64,000 nucleotides of DNA from Photobacterium ganghwense (GTDB taxonomy: Bacteria > Pseudomonadota > Gammaproteobacteria > Enterobacterales > Vibrionaceae), in contig NZ_PYMI01000002.1 in the NCBI RefSeq assembly GCF_003025595.1, positions 496,001 through 560,000 on the forward strand. Reading direction: 5' to 3'. Shown one piece after another: positions 9,181 to 18,384 of the stretch. Numbering within the stretch: position 1 is the first letter of the stretch; each line of letters starts with the position of its first letter. Below the pieces are notes generated by a model. The model was not told the DNA's origin and did no database searches. It saw only the letters and a program-made list of their open reading frames with translations. Both the position numbers and the translations under genes were made by a program.

Positions 9181-9241
9181 GGTTTCCCCTGTGTGCTGAC
9201 TCCCTGAACCGTGCCCGTCAGGCACGGTGACATCCTTGCTG

Positions 9242-10162
9242 TTACTGGTGTTCCATCAGAAAACGCTCAACTTCGCGACGATGCGGAATTGAGGTCTGCG
9301 CGCCGAAACGGGTGACTGAAATAGCCGCGGCCGCATGGGCGAAGCGGATGGCTTCTTCCATCTCACGCCCTTCCTGCAGTGCCGTCAGCAGTGCGCCATT
9401 GAAGGTATCACCGGCGGCGGTGGTGTCTTTGGCATCCACCCGAAAGCCCGGTACCTGGCGGCCTTTGCCGTTGTCACTCAGCCAGACGCCTTGGCTGCCA
9501 AGCGTGATCATTACCTGTTTGATCCCTTTGGCATGCAACGCATCGGCAGCTTGCTGAGCGGTGGTGACGTTGTCTACCTTAACTCCGGTCAACAACTCTG
9601 CTTCCGTTTCGTTAGGCGTAATCATATCAAGGTGTTGCAGTAAGTCATCAGAAAGTGGTTGCGCCGGAGCCGGGTTGAGCACTACGCGTGTGCCTGCCTG
9701 CTTGGCAATCTTGGCGGCCGCTTCGATGGTTTCCATCGGCGTTTCCAGCTGCATCAGCAGGGTATCTGCCTGCTCAATCAGATGATGATGGGGAGCCAGA
9801 CGCTCTGGTGTCAGGCAACCGTTGGCTTCCGCTGAGATACAGATGCTGTTCTCGCCGGTGGCGGCGACTTGAATCATGGCAATGCCGGTTGGCATATTAT
9901 CTTCAATCATCACTGCTTCGGTATTCATCCCATCGCGGGCGAACGTGTCGCGCATCTGGTGGCCAAAGCTGTCGTCGCCGACACAGGCAATAAACGCAAT
10001 ATCCGCACCCAGACGGGCTGCCGCGACGGCCTGGTTTGCCCCTTTTCCTCCCGGAATCACACAGTAGCTGTGGCCATGCAGTGTTTCGCCCGGACGAGGG
10101 AAAGATGCAACCTGAAGAACATGGTCGGCGTTCACACTGCCTAATACGACAAGTTTATTCAT
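9242..10162 (-). CDS. rbsK: Ribokinase
   Basis: A PfkB-family kinase of 306 residues that phosphorylates D-ribose to ribose-5-phosphate with ATP in the cytosol. It shows GSVNADHVL, GGKGANQAVAAARLGA (substrate site), NPAPAQPL, TPNETEAELLTG and the DTTAAGDTFNGAL segment containing the anion hole and catalytic Asp. Length matches E. coli RbsK (309). AAGGTTCCACA precedes the ATG. It is separated from rbsB by 258 bp holding a large hairpin and from rbsR by 61 bp. Confidence 0.96.
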   Translation of the reverse strand: MNKLVVLGSVNADHVLQVASFPRPGETLHGHSYCVIPGGKGANQAVAAARLGADIAFIACVGDDSFGHQMRDTFARDGMNTEAVMIEDNMPTGIAMIQVAATGENSICISAEANGCLTPERLAPHHHLIEQADTLLMQLETPMETIEAAAKIAKQAGTRVVLNPAPAQPLSDDLLQHLDMITPNETEAELLTGVKVDNVTTAQQAADALHAKGIKQVMITLGSQGVWLSDNGKGRQVPGFRVDAKDTTAAGDTFNGALLTALQEGREMEEAIRFAHAAAAISVTRFGAQTSIPHRREVERFLMEHQ

Positions 10163-10300
10163 TGTGGAACCTTTTGAAATTTAACGGCCAAAATGTATGG
10201 CTTAACATCTGCTTGAAGAAGCTGCTAAGCAATGCAGACTGGACAAACGGGCGTTGATACTGAGGGCTTTCAGAGGTTGTCAGCGTTCCGGTGTATCTTC

Positions 10301-10395
10301 GCAAAAAGTGAGGAGCCTGATATCTGGGGAACTGACTCGTGTTTCTCCCCTGACGAGGGTGCCAGGGGGAAACACGGGTTATCAGGCTCCGGTTT
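10301..10395. terminator. Nested inverted repeat / attenuator between rbsB and rbsK
   Basis: The outer arms GGAGCCTGATA (10312-10322) and TATCAGGCTCC (10380-10390) enclose inner arms CGTGTTTCTCCCCTG (10338-10352) and CAGGGGGAAACACG (10363-10376). T tracts flank both ends (TTTTTT at about 10393-10398 on the plus strand; TTTTT beyond the outer arm on the minus strand). For the minus-strand operon this would act as a partial terminator or 3' stabiliser of rbsB mRNA, lowering rbsK and rbsR expression relative to the abundant binding protein. Confidence 0.65.
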
Positions 10396-10420
10396 TTTAC
10401 TTGGTTGATGACTGAATTTA

Positions 10421-11299
10421 TTACTCAGCAATCACTTTCAGTGGTACCGGAATATTCGCTTCCACTTTTTCGCCTTTCAGCATCTTATCTGCAGTTTCCA
10501 CACCCAGCGCGCCAATCAGATCAGGCTGCTGAGCGATAGTCGCACCCAGTTTGCCGCGTTTTACGGCAGCGATACCGTCATCAGTACCGTCAAAGCCAAC
10601 GATCAGCACTTGTTTACCTGAAGCCTGTACCGCACGCAGGGCACCCAGAGCCATTTCGTCGTTCTGCGCAAAGACGGCTTGAACATTCGGGTTCGCTGCC
10701 AGCATGTTTTCCATCACGTTCAGACCTTTGGTACGGTCGAAGTCAGCAGGCTGACTGGCCAGCAGTTCCATGCCGCTGTTATCTACTGCGTTCATGAAGC
10801 CTTGGCCGCGCTCACGGGCTGCTGATGTCCCGGCGATACCTTCCAGCTGGATAACGCGAGCTTTCTCGCCCACTTTTTCCATGATGTATTTACCGGCCAT
10901 TTCACCACCGGCAACGTTATCAGACGCGATATGGCTGACAACATCACCACGGCTTGCACCACGGTCCAGCGTCAGTACCGGGATGTTAGCACGGTTAGCC
11001 ATACGGATAGCATTTGACACGGCATCAGAGTCAGTCGGGTTGATCAGGATGGCTTTCACGCCACGCACTGTCAGATCTTCCACGTTCGACAACTCTTTGC
11101 TTGGATCGTTTTGTGAATCAAGAACAATCAGGTTATAGCCCAGTTCCTGCGCTTTCGCTTCAGCACCTTCTTTCATGGTTACAAAGAACGGGTTGTTCAG
11201 GGTGGAGACGACCATCGCCAACGTATCCTGTGCGGCAGCGGTTGTGCTGAATGAAGCAGACATCACTGCGGCAGAGATCAGGGTTGCTAACTTTTTCAT
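10421..11299 (-). CDS. rbsB: Ribose ABC transporter, periplasmic binding protein
   Basis: A 292-residue periplasmic ribose-binding protein. It has a Sec signal peptide (residues 1-23, ending SFSTTAAAQ) followed by [22 protein letters not shown] and type-I binding-protein motifs ([36 protein letters not shown]). It is very close in length and sequence to E. coli RbsB, which also signals ribose to the Trg chemoreceptor. AAAGGAATACAG precedes the ATG. It follows rbsC by 66 bp. Confidence 0.96.
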   Translation of the reverse strand: MKKLATLISAAVMSASFSTTAAAQDTLAMVVSTLNNPFFVTMKEGAEAKAQELGYNLIVLDSQNDPSKELSNVEDLTVRGVKAILINPTDSDAVSNAIRMANRANIPVLTLDRGASRGDVVSHIASDNVAGGEMAGKYIMEKVGEKARVIQLEGIAGTSAARERGQGFMNAVDNSGMELLASQPADFDRTKGLNVMENMLAANPNVQAVFAQNDEMALGALRAVQASGKQVLIVGFDGTDDGIAAVKRGKLGATIAQQPDLIGALGVETADKMLKGEKVEANIPVPLKVIAE

Positions 11300-11365
11300 T
11301 CTGTATTCCTTTCTACATTTGTCGGGTGTTGGCGGGCAGGGTGATGCCCGCGCTCAGAGGTTTGT

Positions 11366-12349
11366 TTACTTATTTTTGTTATCTACAAGGACTGCCAGCA
11401 GGATAACCACCGCTTTAGCAATCATTTGGTAGTAGGACGATACGTCCAGCAGGTTCAGGGCATTGTTCAGGAAGCCGATAATCAGTGCACCAATTAGGGT
11501 ACCCATGATGCGACCTTTACCCCCGGCCAGGCTTGTACCACCCAGAACGACAGCGGCAATCGCATCCAGTTCATAGCCCATGCCCGCTGTTGGCTGTGCC
11601 GATGACAGGCGTGAGGTGACGATGATGCCTGCCAGCGCGGCCAACAGACCACAGATGGCATACACCCCGATTTTCACGCGGTCAACGTTGATACCAGATA
11701 GACGGGTCGCCGATTCGTTACCGCCCAGCGCGTAAATATAGCGACCGAAGCGAGTATGATTCAGTAGATACCAGGCCGCGGCAAACACGATAGCCATCAG
11801 CCAGATAGGAACCGGAATACCCAGAGCATAACCAGTACCGAACCAGGCAAAGCTGTCCGCCACATCAGTAAAGCCGGTTGAGATAGGTCGACCATCGGTG
11901 TAGACCATAGTGACACCGCGTAGCAGGGTCATGGTAACCAGCGTGGCAATGAAAGCCTGAACTTTACCTTTGGCGATAATCATACCGCTGATGGCACCCA
12001 GCGCCGCACCTGCCAGCAGGGCAGTCGGCACGGCCACCAGAACCGGGACTTCCATCGCAATCAGGCTGGCGGCGAATGCACCGCAGAGGGCCAGTACCGA
12101 ACCGACGCTCAGATCAATCCCGGCGGTCAGAATGACAAGCGTCATCCCCACAGCAATAATGGCGTTGACGGAAGTCTGGCGCAGAATGTTCAGAATATTG
12201 TCGACGGTAAAAAAGTTCGGGTTCAGGAATGACACGACAACAATCAGAAAGATCAGAGCGATCAGCGATTTTTGTTCGATTAGCCACTCTTTGCTAAACA
12301 GCTTTGCGCTGCCGGAATCTTGTTGTTTGGTCATAGCGTTGCTGCTCAT
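11366..12349 (-). CDS. rbsC: Ribose ABC transporter, permease
   Basis: A 327-residue inner-membrane permease of the BPD_transp_2 family with about eight to ten hydrophobic segments. It shows [19 protein letters not shown], a conserved family stretch, and the C-terminal [15 protein letters not shown] that contacts the ATPase. The start overlaps the end of rbsA by 4 bp (ATGA), so the two are translationally coupled. Confidence 0.96.
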   Translation of the reverse strand: MSSNAMTKQQDSGSAKLFSKEWLIEQKSLIALIFLIVVVSFLNPNFFTVDNILNILRQTSVNAIIAVGMTLVILTAGIDLSVGSVLALCGAFAASLIAMEVPVLVAVPTALLAGAALGAISGMIIAKGKVQAFIATLVTMTLLRGVTMVYTDGRPISTGFTDVADSFAWFGTGYALGIPVPIWLMAIVFAAAWYLLNHTRFGRYIYALGGNESATRLSGINVDRVKIGVYAICGLLAALAGIIVTSRLSSAQPTAGMGYELDAIAAVVLGGTSLAGGKGRIMGTLIGALIIGFLNNALNLLDVSSYYQMIAKAVVILLAVLVDNKNK

Positions 12350-13851
12350 GCTGCTACCTCATTAATGTATTTACCTACCGCGCAGGCCAAGAGTTTTTCC
12401 TGATCGGCGTCTTTGGCCTGAAACTCGCCGCTGATTTTCCCTTCATGCATGACCAGAATGCGGTCACTCATACCAAGTACTTCCGGCATTTCGGAAGAGA
12501 CCAGAATGATGCTCATGCCTTCCTGCTTGAACTGGTTTATCAGCTGGTAGATTTCTTTCTTTGCCCCGACATCCACGCCACGGGTTGGCTCATCCAGAAT
12601 CAGCACTTTCGGCTTAGTCATCAGGCCTTTGGCAATCGCCACTTTCTGCTGGTTACCACCGGAGAGATTGCCGATGATCTGGTCGCGGCTCGGGGTTTTA
12701 ATATTAAACAGACGGATAAAGTCTTCGACAGCGGTGACTTCTTCCTGATGATCCAGTTGTACGCCTTTGGACAGTTGTTCAAGCGAACAGATGGACATGT
12801 TTTCTTTCACTGACAGCCCCAGAATCAGGCCATCACCTTTACGGTCTTCAGAAATGTAGGCAATCCCATTTGCCAGTCCATCCTGCGGACTGACAGGATT
12901 AATTACCTTGCCATCCAGTATCACGTCACCGGATTCACGGTGCAGCGCGCCGTAAATGACTTTCATCAGTTCGGTTCGACCGGCGCCCATCAGGCCTGAA
13001 ATACCAAGGATCTCGCCGCGATCCAGCTTGAAACTGACGTCGTTGACGCCGCCGCCGGTCAGGTTTTTCACTTCCAGGCAGGTTGTACCGTGTCGGACAT
13101 CTACGCGTGGGTACTGTTCATCCAGACGACGGCCAACCATCATTTCGATCATGGTGTCTTCATCGATGTCAGCCACTGCACGTTGGCCAATGAACTTACC
13201 GTCACGCAGTACGGTGATGTCATCACAGATTTCGAAGATTTCTTTCAGGCGGTGCGAGATATACACGATCCCGGTGCCTTCCGCGCGCAGCTCATTGATC
13301 ACCTTGAACAGGGATTCCGTTTCTGTATCCGTCAGGGCGTCAGTAGGTTCATCCATGATGATGACCTGAGATTTAAACGAAAGGGCCTTGGCAATTTCGA
13401 CCATCTGTTGTTCACCCAGGCTCAGTTCGCCCAACAGCTTGCGGGAGCTGTGTCTGACATTCAGGCGCTGGAGCAGCGCATCGGCCTCGCGGTACATTTC
13501 TGACCACTTAATGCCGCCAAAAGCATTGGTTTTTTCGCGTCCCAGAAAGATGTTTTCTGCAATTGTCAGCTCCGGAATCAGGTTCAGTTCCTGATGGATT
13601 ATGCTGATCCCTGCTTCCTGAGAATGGCGAGGGCCCTGAAAGGCAACGGCTTTTCCCTGATAACGGATTTCACCGGCATCGAGCGTGTAAATACCGGTAA
13701 GCACTTTCATCAGGGTGGATTTCCCCGCACCGTTTTCGCCCATCAGGGCCATCACTTTGCCTGGGTAGACATTGAGACTGGCCTTATCCAGCGCTTTAAC
13801 GCCGGGAAACGCTTTCTCAATGTCTTTAAGTTCTAGTATTGGCTGATTCAT
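12346..13851 (-). CDS. rbsA: Ribose ABC transporter, duplicated ATP-binding protein
   Basis: A 501-residue ATPase with two ABC domains. The first has Walker [10 protein letters not shown], signature [15 protein letters not shown] and Walker B VIIMDEP. The second (about residue 255 onward) has a degenerate Walker A ([10 protein letters not shown]), signature [15 protein letters not shown] and Walker [13 protein letters not shown], as is normal for RbsA and other carbohydrate-uptake CUT2 ATPases. It energises ribose import through RbsC. It lies between rbsD (42 bp gap) and rbsC (4-bp overlap). Confidence 0.96.
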   Translation of the reverse strand: MNQPILELKDIEKAFPGVKALDKASLNVYPGKVMALMGENGAGKSTLMKVLTGIYTLDAGEIRYQGKAVAFQGPRHSQEAGISIIHQELNLIPELTIAENIFLGREKTNAFGGIKWSEMYREADALLQRLNVRHSSRKLLGELSLGEQQMVEIAKALSFKSQVIIMDEPTDALTDTETESLFKVINELRAEGTGIVYISHRLKEIFEICDDITVLRDGKFIGQRAVADIDEDTMIEMMVGRRLDEQYPRVDVRHGTTCLEVKNLTGGGVNDVSFKLDRGEILGISGLMGAGRTELMKVIYGALHRESGDVILDGKVINPVSPQDGLANGIAYISEDRKGDGLILGLSVKENMSICSLEQLSKGVQLDHQEEVTAVEDFIRLFNIKTPSRDQIIGNLSGGNQQKVAIAKGLMTKPKVLILDEPTRGVDVGAKKEIYQLINQFKQEGMSIILVSSEMPEVLGMSDRILVMHEGKISGEFQAKDADQEKLLACAVGKYINEVAA

Positions 13852-13893
13852 CGTTGCGCCTGCTTTGTCGACTTGCCTTACACTACCTGAGGG

Positions 13894-14313
13894 TTAAAAC
13901 ACCACACCGGCCTGGAAAATCACGTTCGCGTAAGGCGTGCACTCACCGGTCCGGATCACCGCTTTGCTGTTTTGGGTGCGCACTTTAAACGCTTCGTGCG
14001 AAACATAAGTCAGCTGAATGGTTTTACCCGACTGTTGTTCTTCGGCACGAATGAGCGTTAGCAGTTCATCGTGGTGTTCAGGGCTGACTTGCTTAAATTC
14101 TTCAGCCATGACCACCCCTTCAATTTGCATTTCGCCCAGTAACGCTTTTACCGTTTGGATGAAAGTCGGTACGCCTGGAATCAAAGCCAGATCGATGCGT
14201 TGCGAAGCGTCTGGAATCGGAAGACCGGCATCACAGACGGTCACTTCATCAGTATGGCCGAGGGTTGCCACCAGATAGGACAGTTCAGCGTTGATTAGTG
14301 CGCTTTTTTTCAT
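13894..14313 (-). CDS. rbsD: D-ribose pyranase
   Basis: A 139-residue RbsD/FucU-family protein that interconverts the pyran and furan forms of ribose, supplying the furanose form for ribokinase. Family features are the N-terminal MKKSALINAELSYLVATLGHTD, CDAGLPIP and C-terminal TGECTPYANVIFQAGVVF. It is the first gene of the operon; AAGGTTCAAGC precedes the ATG. The operator/CRP region begins about 80 bp upstream. Confidence 0.96.
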   Translation of the reverse strand: MKKSALINAELSYLVATLGHTDEVTVCDAGLPIPDASQRIDLALIPGVPTFIQTVKALLGEMQIEGVVMAEEFKQVSPEHHDELLTLIRAEEQQSGKTIQLTYVSHEAFKVRTQNSKAVIRTGECTPYANVIFQAGVVF

Positions 14314-14392
14314 GCTTGAACCTTGAGTACTTATGCTTTAAGAGCGTTTTCTTGGGAAACCAGGAAATATACCGCCTGGTTGAAATCTGTAC

Positions 14393-14450
14393 ATCGAAAC
14401 GTTTACGCAAACGTTTCGATGGCTGTAAATGTAGAGCGAAACGTTTCGAT
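14393..14450. promoter_or_regulatory. Three LacI-type operators upstream of rbsD (RbsR sites)
   Basis: ATCGAAACGTTT at 14393 and AAACGTTTCGAT ending at 14420 form one 28-bp near-palindrome carrying two half-overlapping sites. A third site at 14436-14450 contains the perfect 12-bp palindrome CGAAACGTTTCG. This is the classical LacI/GalR-type AAACG|TTT core, matches the RbsR preference and lies directly upstream of the ribose operon. Confidence 0.8.
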
Positions 14451-14473
14451 GCGCACTCGTCAAACCTGTATTT

Positions 14474-14489
14474 TGTGACTTAGCTCAGA
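14474..14489. promoter_or_regulatory. Candidate CRP site upstream of the ribose operon
   Basis: TGTGA-CTTAGC-TCAGA matches the TGTGA-N6-TCACA consensus perfectly in the left half and three of five positions in the right half. It sits 24 bp upstream of the outermost RbsR site with respect to rbsD, the expected place for catabolite activation of ribose uptake. Confidence 0.5.
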
Positions 14490-14659
14490 TGAAATATGCT
14501 TTCAATGAATGAAATGTGACCGGGTCGATACTCTTATCAATAATGCAAGCCTTTTTTATGTAAAGCTGTGCAAAGAGCAGCGATTAGCTTTGAAATCAGG
14601 GTGTAAAACAGCGTATTATTCGCCCCCTGTGAACAATAGTTGTTGTAGCGGGAAGCGTT

Positions 14660-14905
14660 GTGACGGTTTCACTTCTAAATCTTCAGCCTGTTATATTGAG
14701 CATCATCCCTGTCTTAGTGATGATGTTAATGTTTGCTTTAAACAGAAAAAAACTCTGGTTAGTAAGGCTGGCACTGGCAGGTATGGTGTTGATGGTCGTT
14801 TTTTTAATGCTGTTTCAGTATCTTGACTATAAGCATTTTGAAAACTGCCTGCTGAAGGGGGAGGGTTATAACCCTTTTCACAATATCTGTATTCAGTTTA
14901 ACTGA
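14660..14905 (+). CDS. Small predicted membrane protein
   Basis: An 81-residue open frame starting with GTG behind AGCGGGAAGC. It contains two predicted membrane segments (about 8-26, PVILSIIPVLVMMLMF, and 33-54, LWLVRLALAGMVLMVVFLM), then a short polar tail with two Cys. The sequence composition, intact frame and ribosome site favour a real gene, but I recognise no family. It is transcribed divergently from rbsD and convergently with modE. Confidence 0.5.
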   Translation: MTVSLLNLQPVILSIIPVLVMMLMFALNRKKLWLVRLALAGMVLMVVFLMLFQYLDYKHFENCLLKGEGYNPFHNICIQFN

Positions 14906-14964
14906 GTCCTTCAGCCTGCATCGGTAAAAATCGGGATGACCGTCGTCGCTATGCTGGTAGCCTG

Positions 14965-15756
14965 TCAGGTTAGGGTTGCAACAATGACCTGAGCCGGAGA
15001 GAAGCTTGCATAAGCGGTCATACCGGTTTTGATTGTCGCCGGTGCTTTCGCCTCGTGATCCATCAAGGCATACACTGCATCATTGTCACTGATTTTTATC
15101 ACTACCTCCGTTGCATCTTCATCGGTGCTTACCGACTCAACGACTCCCTTGAGCTGATTGATAAAGCCCTTTTCCGATGGTAGAGGCTGTGTTGTCACAC
15201 TCACAGCTGGACCTTTTATCAACGCGACCACATCTTTGCCGATATCCAGTTTGAGCCGTCGTGTGCTGCCACGAGTGATACTGGCCGTCAGTGTTTGTTG
15301 GTCGTCGAGAGAAATGGTAACGAGATCATGCAGGGAATGGGGCTGAATATCGGTAATCGTACCAAACAACTGGTTGCGAGCACTGGTTTGCAGCGACATT
15401 CTGCTCATGATACCGAGCAGGCTGTGCAGCGGGACATTCTCATCGTTGAGGGCTTGCAACCCCATTGTCTGGATTGTTTCCAGCAGTTCGTACATTTGCA
15501 CCATGCGCAGCCCGTGTCGGGTCAGTGACGCGCCGCCCCCTCCTTTACCGCCTTTTTCACTGTCAATCAGCGGTGCTTCCGCGCGGCTGTTCATGTCTTT
15601 GACGGCATCATGGGCGGCTTTGTAGCTGATTCCGGCCAGCTTTGCTCCCTGACTGATCGAGCCGGTTTGCTGAATGGCTTTCAACAAGGCAATACGCTTG
15701 GGATTGGCGAAGAGCTTTCCGTTTTGGGAAAGGGTCAGCTGTGCTTCAACATCCAT
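14965..15756 (-). CDS. modE: ModE-family molybdate-responsive regulator
   Basis: A 263-residue regulator with an N-terminal winged helix (residues about 20-85: KRIALLKAIQQTGSISQGAKLAGISYKAAHDAV, the ModE signature) and two Mop/TOBE molybdate-binding repeats (about 123-190 and 195-262: SARNQLFGTI...; NQLKGVVESV...). ModE-molybdate typically represses modABC and activates molybdoenzyme genes. The ATG at 15756 has AGGATT upstream; the frame extends upstream to 15843 without homology. No mod genes are adjacent, so it is an orphan here. Confidence 0.92.
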   Translation of the reverse strand: MDVEAQLTLSQNGKLFANPKRIALLKAIQQTGSISQGAKLAGISYKAAHDAVKDMNSRAEAPLIDSEKGGKGGGGASLTRHGLRMVQMYELLETIQTMGLQALNDENVPLHSLLGIMSRMSLQTSARNQLFGTITDIQPHSLHDLVTISLDDQQTLTASITRGSTRRLKLDIGKDVVALIKGPAVSVTTQPLPSEKGFINQLKGVVESVSTDEDATEVVIKISDNDAVYALMDHEAKAPATIKTGMTAYASFSPAQVIVATLT

Positions 15757-15893
15757 TCTAAGAATCCTATGAAAACAGGCGGTTAAGCCAGTCTTGGACA
15801 AGACGGTAAGTGTGGGAGTATAGCAAAGCGATGAAAGCCTCATAAGAGGCTTTCATCGGAGTTTTACTGTTCAGCGCAAGTTGCGAGAAAAGA

Positions 15894-17243
15894 TTATTGG
15901 TTGAAATCGATATCCACCCATACCATGCGATGGTCTGAAGAGACCCCTTTACTGTTACCTAGCGCAGCATCATAGACAAGGTGATAGCCGGTTTCACTGC
16001 CCGATGGCCAGAACACGCCTGACGCTTTCACCGCGAGGGTGGCTGACGGAATGACGTAATCAAGGCGCAGGCCGCTGGTACTGGTAATGTTTGCCGGATG
16101 CGGCGTATCCTGGTTTCGCTGGCAAATGCCTTCGCTGAGACAGTACTCACCGCCGTTGCTGGCCGGAGCCAAACTACCAAGCGTGCTTTCGACATTCATC
16201 TGAGTGTGACTGAGCAGGCCGGCAATGGTGGCGCGATCGCCGTCGCCCATCTGATGATCTGCGTTCAGATCACCGGCAATGACAAAATGGCTGCCAAGCG
16301 GTAAGCCGCCGGTCAGCCCATTGTCATCATAGATATAGGTCTGGTTTTCGATGTAGTCCTGCCAGAATTTCAGTTCAGCCCGGTTTCGCTCGGTGTTGTG
16401 TTTTGCCGGGTTATCAAAAATCGGTGGTGCCGGGTGCGAGACCAGAAAGTGAACCACCTGCTCGCCGGATTTCGTCGGGATGATCACCGGTACATCCACA
16501 TGGTTTTTGGAGGAAAGCGGGAACTGCTCCCAGGCTTCATTGCTGTACCAGCTATCGCCGCACGCTTTACCTTCCGGAAGCGCTTTGTCACAGTTGACAA
16601 TTTTCAGGTTGTTTTCGCCCGGCATATCTTTCCATCTAAAGTCCTGGAAAGTGCGGATATTGGGCTCATCAATCTTGAACCGTGAAAACACGGCAAAGGC
16701 GTACTGGCCGTGGTAGAAACCAAATCCCCAAGCATCATCACCCTGGTCTGATTTATTTCCGTCCAGGTTTAAATCCTGACCACTTGGCTTGCCGGTGTTG
16801 GTGGCAAAATTCTCGCGATAAGCGAACTCAATGGGTGACTGCCCATTCTGGCTGTGCGACAGGTAGTTATTCTGAAAACCATCCAGAGCCTGCATATCTT
16901 CGCCACTACCGTCATTATTAAACTCGGCCAATACAAAAGTATCGGGGCGTACGCGCTGAATAGTCTCGGCAACGTTCCGAATCTGAATAATCCTTTTAGC
17001 CGTCTCAGTTTCTTCCGTCGTTAATGTGCTGTCGTTAGCCTGATAACGTTGTAACAGTGCATTTTGTTCACCGTGGGTAAATGACATTTCACTGACCAGC
17101 GTTTCGTAGGTCGCGCGGTCAAATGACAGGTTAAACGTGGCAAATCTGGCCTGGGAGTGAGTGATTTCGGCATTATTACTGTTACAACCTGCCAGTGCTG
17201 ACAAAGCCAGAGTTGCGGCAATCAGAGAATGTTTAAAATGCAT
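15894..17243 (-). CDS. Endonuclease/exonuclease/phosphatase-family lipoprotein
   Basis: A 449-residue exported protein with lipoprotein signal LIAATLALSALAGC and an EEP (DNase I-like) fold. ATFNLSFD opens the domain, VLAEFNNDGSG supplies the metal-binding Glu region, AGDLNADHQMGDGD the Asp/Asn pair and SSDHRMVWVDI the terminal catalytic Asp-His. It is probably anchored to the outer membrane facing the periplasm or surface. The substrate could be a nucleic acid, a phosphoinositide-like or sugar phosphate, and cannot be told from sequence. It is monocistronic. Confidence 0.85.
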   Translation of the reverse strand: MHFKHSLIAATLALSALAGCNSNNAEITHSQARFATFNLSFDRATYETLVSEMSFTHGEQNALLQRYQANDSTLTTEETETAKRIIQIRNVAETIQRVRPDTFVLAEFNNDGSGEDMQALDGFQNNYLSHSQNGQSPIEFAYRENFATNTGKPSGQDLNLDGNKSDQGDDAWGFGFYHGQYAFAVFSRFKIDEPNIRTFQDFRWKDMPGENNLKIVNCDKALPEGKACGDSWYSNEAWEQFPLSSKNHVDVPVIIPTKSGEQVVHFLVSHPAPPIFDNPAKHNTERNRAELKFWQDYIENQTYIYDDNGLTGGLPLGSHFVIAGDLNADHQMGDGDRATIAGLLSHTQMNVESTLGSLAPASNGGEYCLSEGICQRNQDTPHPANITSTSGLRLDYVIPSATLAVKASGVFWPSGSETGYHLVYDAALGNSKGVSSDHRMVWVDIDFNQ

Positions 17244-17569
17244 GTTTTGTGTTCATGGACTTAAAAAGAGTGACATAGGTTATACAAAAGCAATATTACA
17301 CTTCTGTTGATAAACAATAGTTTGCGATCAATGTCATGAAAATAGCTTAAACAAAGATGAATGTACTGCCGAGGTAGGTTCGAAAAATGTTTACAACACC
17401 AGCAATAAACAAAAAGCCGCCAGAAATGACATAACTGTAATGAAACCAGATATAGGTTGTTGGATATTTAATATTCAATAATGCGGTGAGAATTTCATCA
17501 GGATGAAAGCACTAAATTAAAACATCAATGAATGAGTGATGAAAACAGAGAATAACGATCATCACATTG

Positions 17570-17631
17570 TTTGGGATTGGTCCCAAAAATTCCTGTCAAT
17601 TTTTTCCCTGACTCAAAATTGACAGGAATTT
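17570..17631. repeat. Two adjacent inverted repeats in a 660-bp gene-free region
   Basis: The gap 17244-17903 is AT-rich and contains no convincing gene. Inside it, TTTGGGA/TCCCAAA (17570-17576/17581-17587, 4-nt loop) abuts a perfect 17-bp inverted repeat, with AAATTCCTGTCAATTTT at 17587-17603 and its complement at 17615-17631, separated by 11 nt. On the minus strand the large stem is followed by TTTTT, so it could terminate an unannotated minus-strand RNA. It could also be a protein-binding site. Confidence 0.6.
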
Positions 17632-17903
17632 AATAAAACGGGAACACTTGATCCAGATAATGGCGACAGTGATTGAATAAACATTAAAAGATATGGATGA
17701 AATGTGATGCTGGTCTGAGGAGTGTTTTATGACTTCCTTAACTTGGGCGTTAATAATTTTTTCTCTATCGCAAAATAAAAAAGATAAGTGCGAAAAGTCT
17801 GTAAATATGTGGATTAATCTTCCCTGTTTACAGTTTTTTACGCCTTGAAATCGCTACTGACCAAGATGTTTTTAAGTAGCGGTGGTTACAACAGGCTAGG
17901 TGT

Positions 17904-18017
17904 ATGTGTGAAAAATGTAATGGGCGAATGATTCAGGTTCGTCGTAACTGGTTTCAAAAACTTAAGTATCGCTCTATCTGGAAATGTATCGATTGTGGAC
18001 AGGAGGTCAAACTATGA
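17904..18017 (+). CDS. Tiny zinc-ribbon protein (37 aa)
   Basis: This open frame encodes a basic protein with two CxxC pairs: MCEKCNG near the N-terminus and WKCIDCGQE near the C-terminus, spaced 24 residues apart, the arrangement of a minimal zinc ribbon. AGG lies upstream. Its stop codon overlaps the ATG of the next tiny gene (ATGA), suggesting coupled translation. A role in nucleic-acid binding is likely for such a fold but not demonstrated. It lies upstream of the malic enzyme gene on the same strand. Confidence 0.6.
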   Translation: MCEKCNGRMIQVRRNWFQKLKYRSIWKCIDCGQEVKL

Positions 18018-18151
18018 GAGATAACCAGCGTGTGAGAAAAATCGTAACTACAGGAAGTATGCGGGCAATTGCCAAAACACGCCAGAAGCATCTTGAGTTG
18101 CTGCGAAAGACGCAAATCACCGAAGAAGGAGTCCGTCCTCATTTTTCATAA
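18014..18151 (+). CDS. Tiny basic protein (45 aa) coupled to the zinc-ribbon gene
   Basis: The protein is rich in Arg, Lys and Thr (MRDNQRVRKIVTTGSMRAIA at the N-terminus), soluble and without a recognised domain. It has a near-ideal ribosome site AGGAGG at 18001-18006, seven nt before the ATG, which lies inside the preceding gene. The 4-bp overlap and strong site argue that this is a real gene pair. Function unknown; 233 bp separate it from the malic enzyme gene. Confidence 0.55.
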   Translation: MRDNQRVRKIVTTGSMRAIAKTRQKHLELLRKTQITEEGVRPHFS

Positions 18152-18384
18152 CAGTGATAACTGTTGATGTTCCTCCGTTCACAGGAGATGGTGGCTGTTT
18201 TTAACCGGCTTGCTGGAAAATAATATTCTTTTCCGCAAAGAGACCGAGGGTCACATTTTTTGTCATACAACTTTATTACACTCGTGTAGCTTTCTATTGA
18301 TATTTTACTCTCAACGAAAGCTATCAACGATGAATAAGGCAAAATGCCAAATAATAACAATGACAAATGTGAACGGAGGAATGA

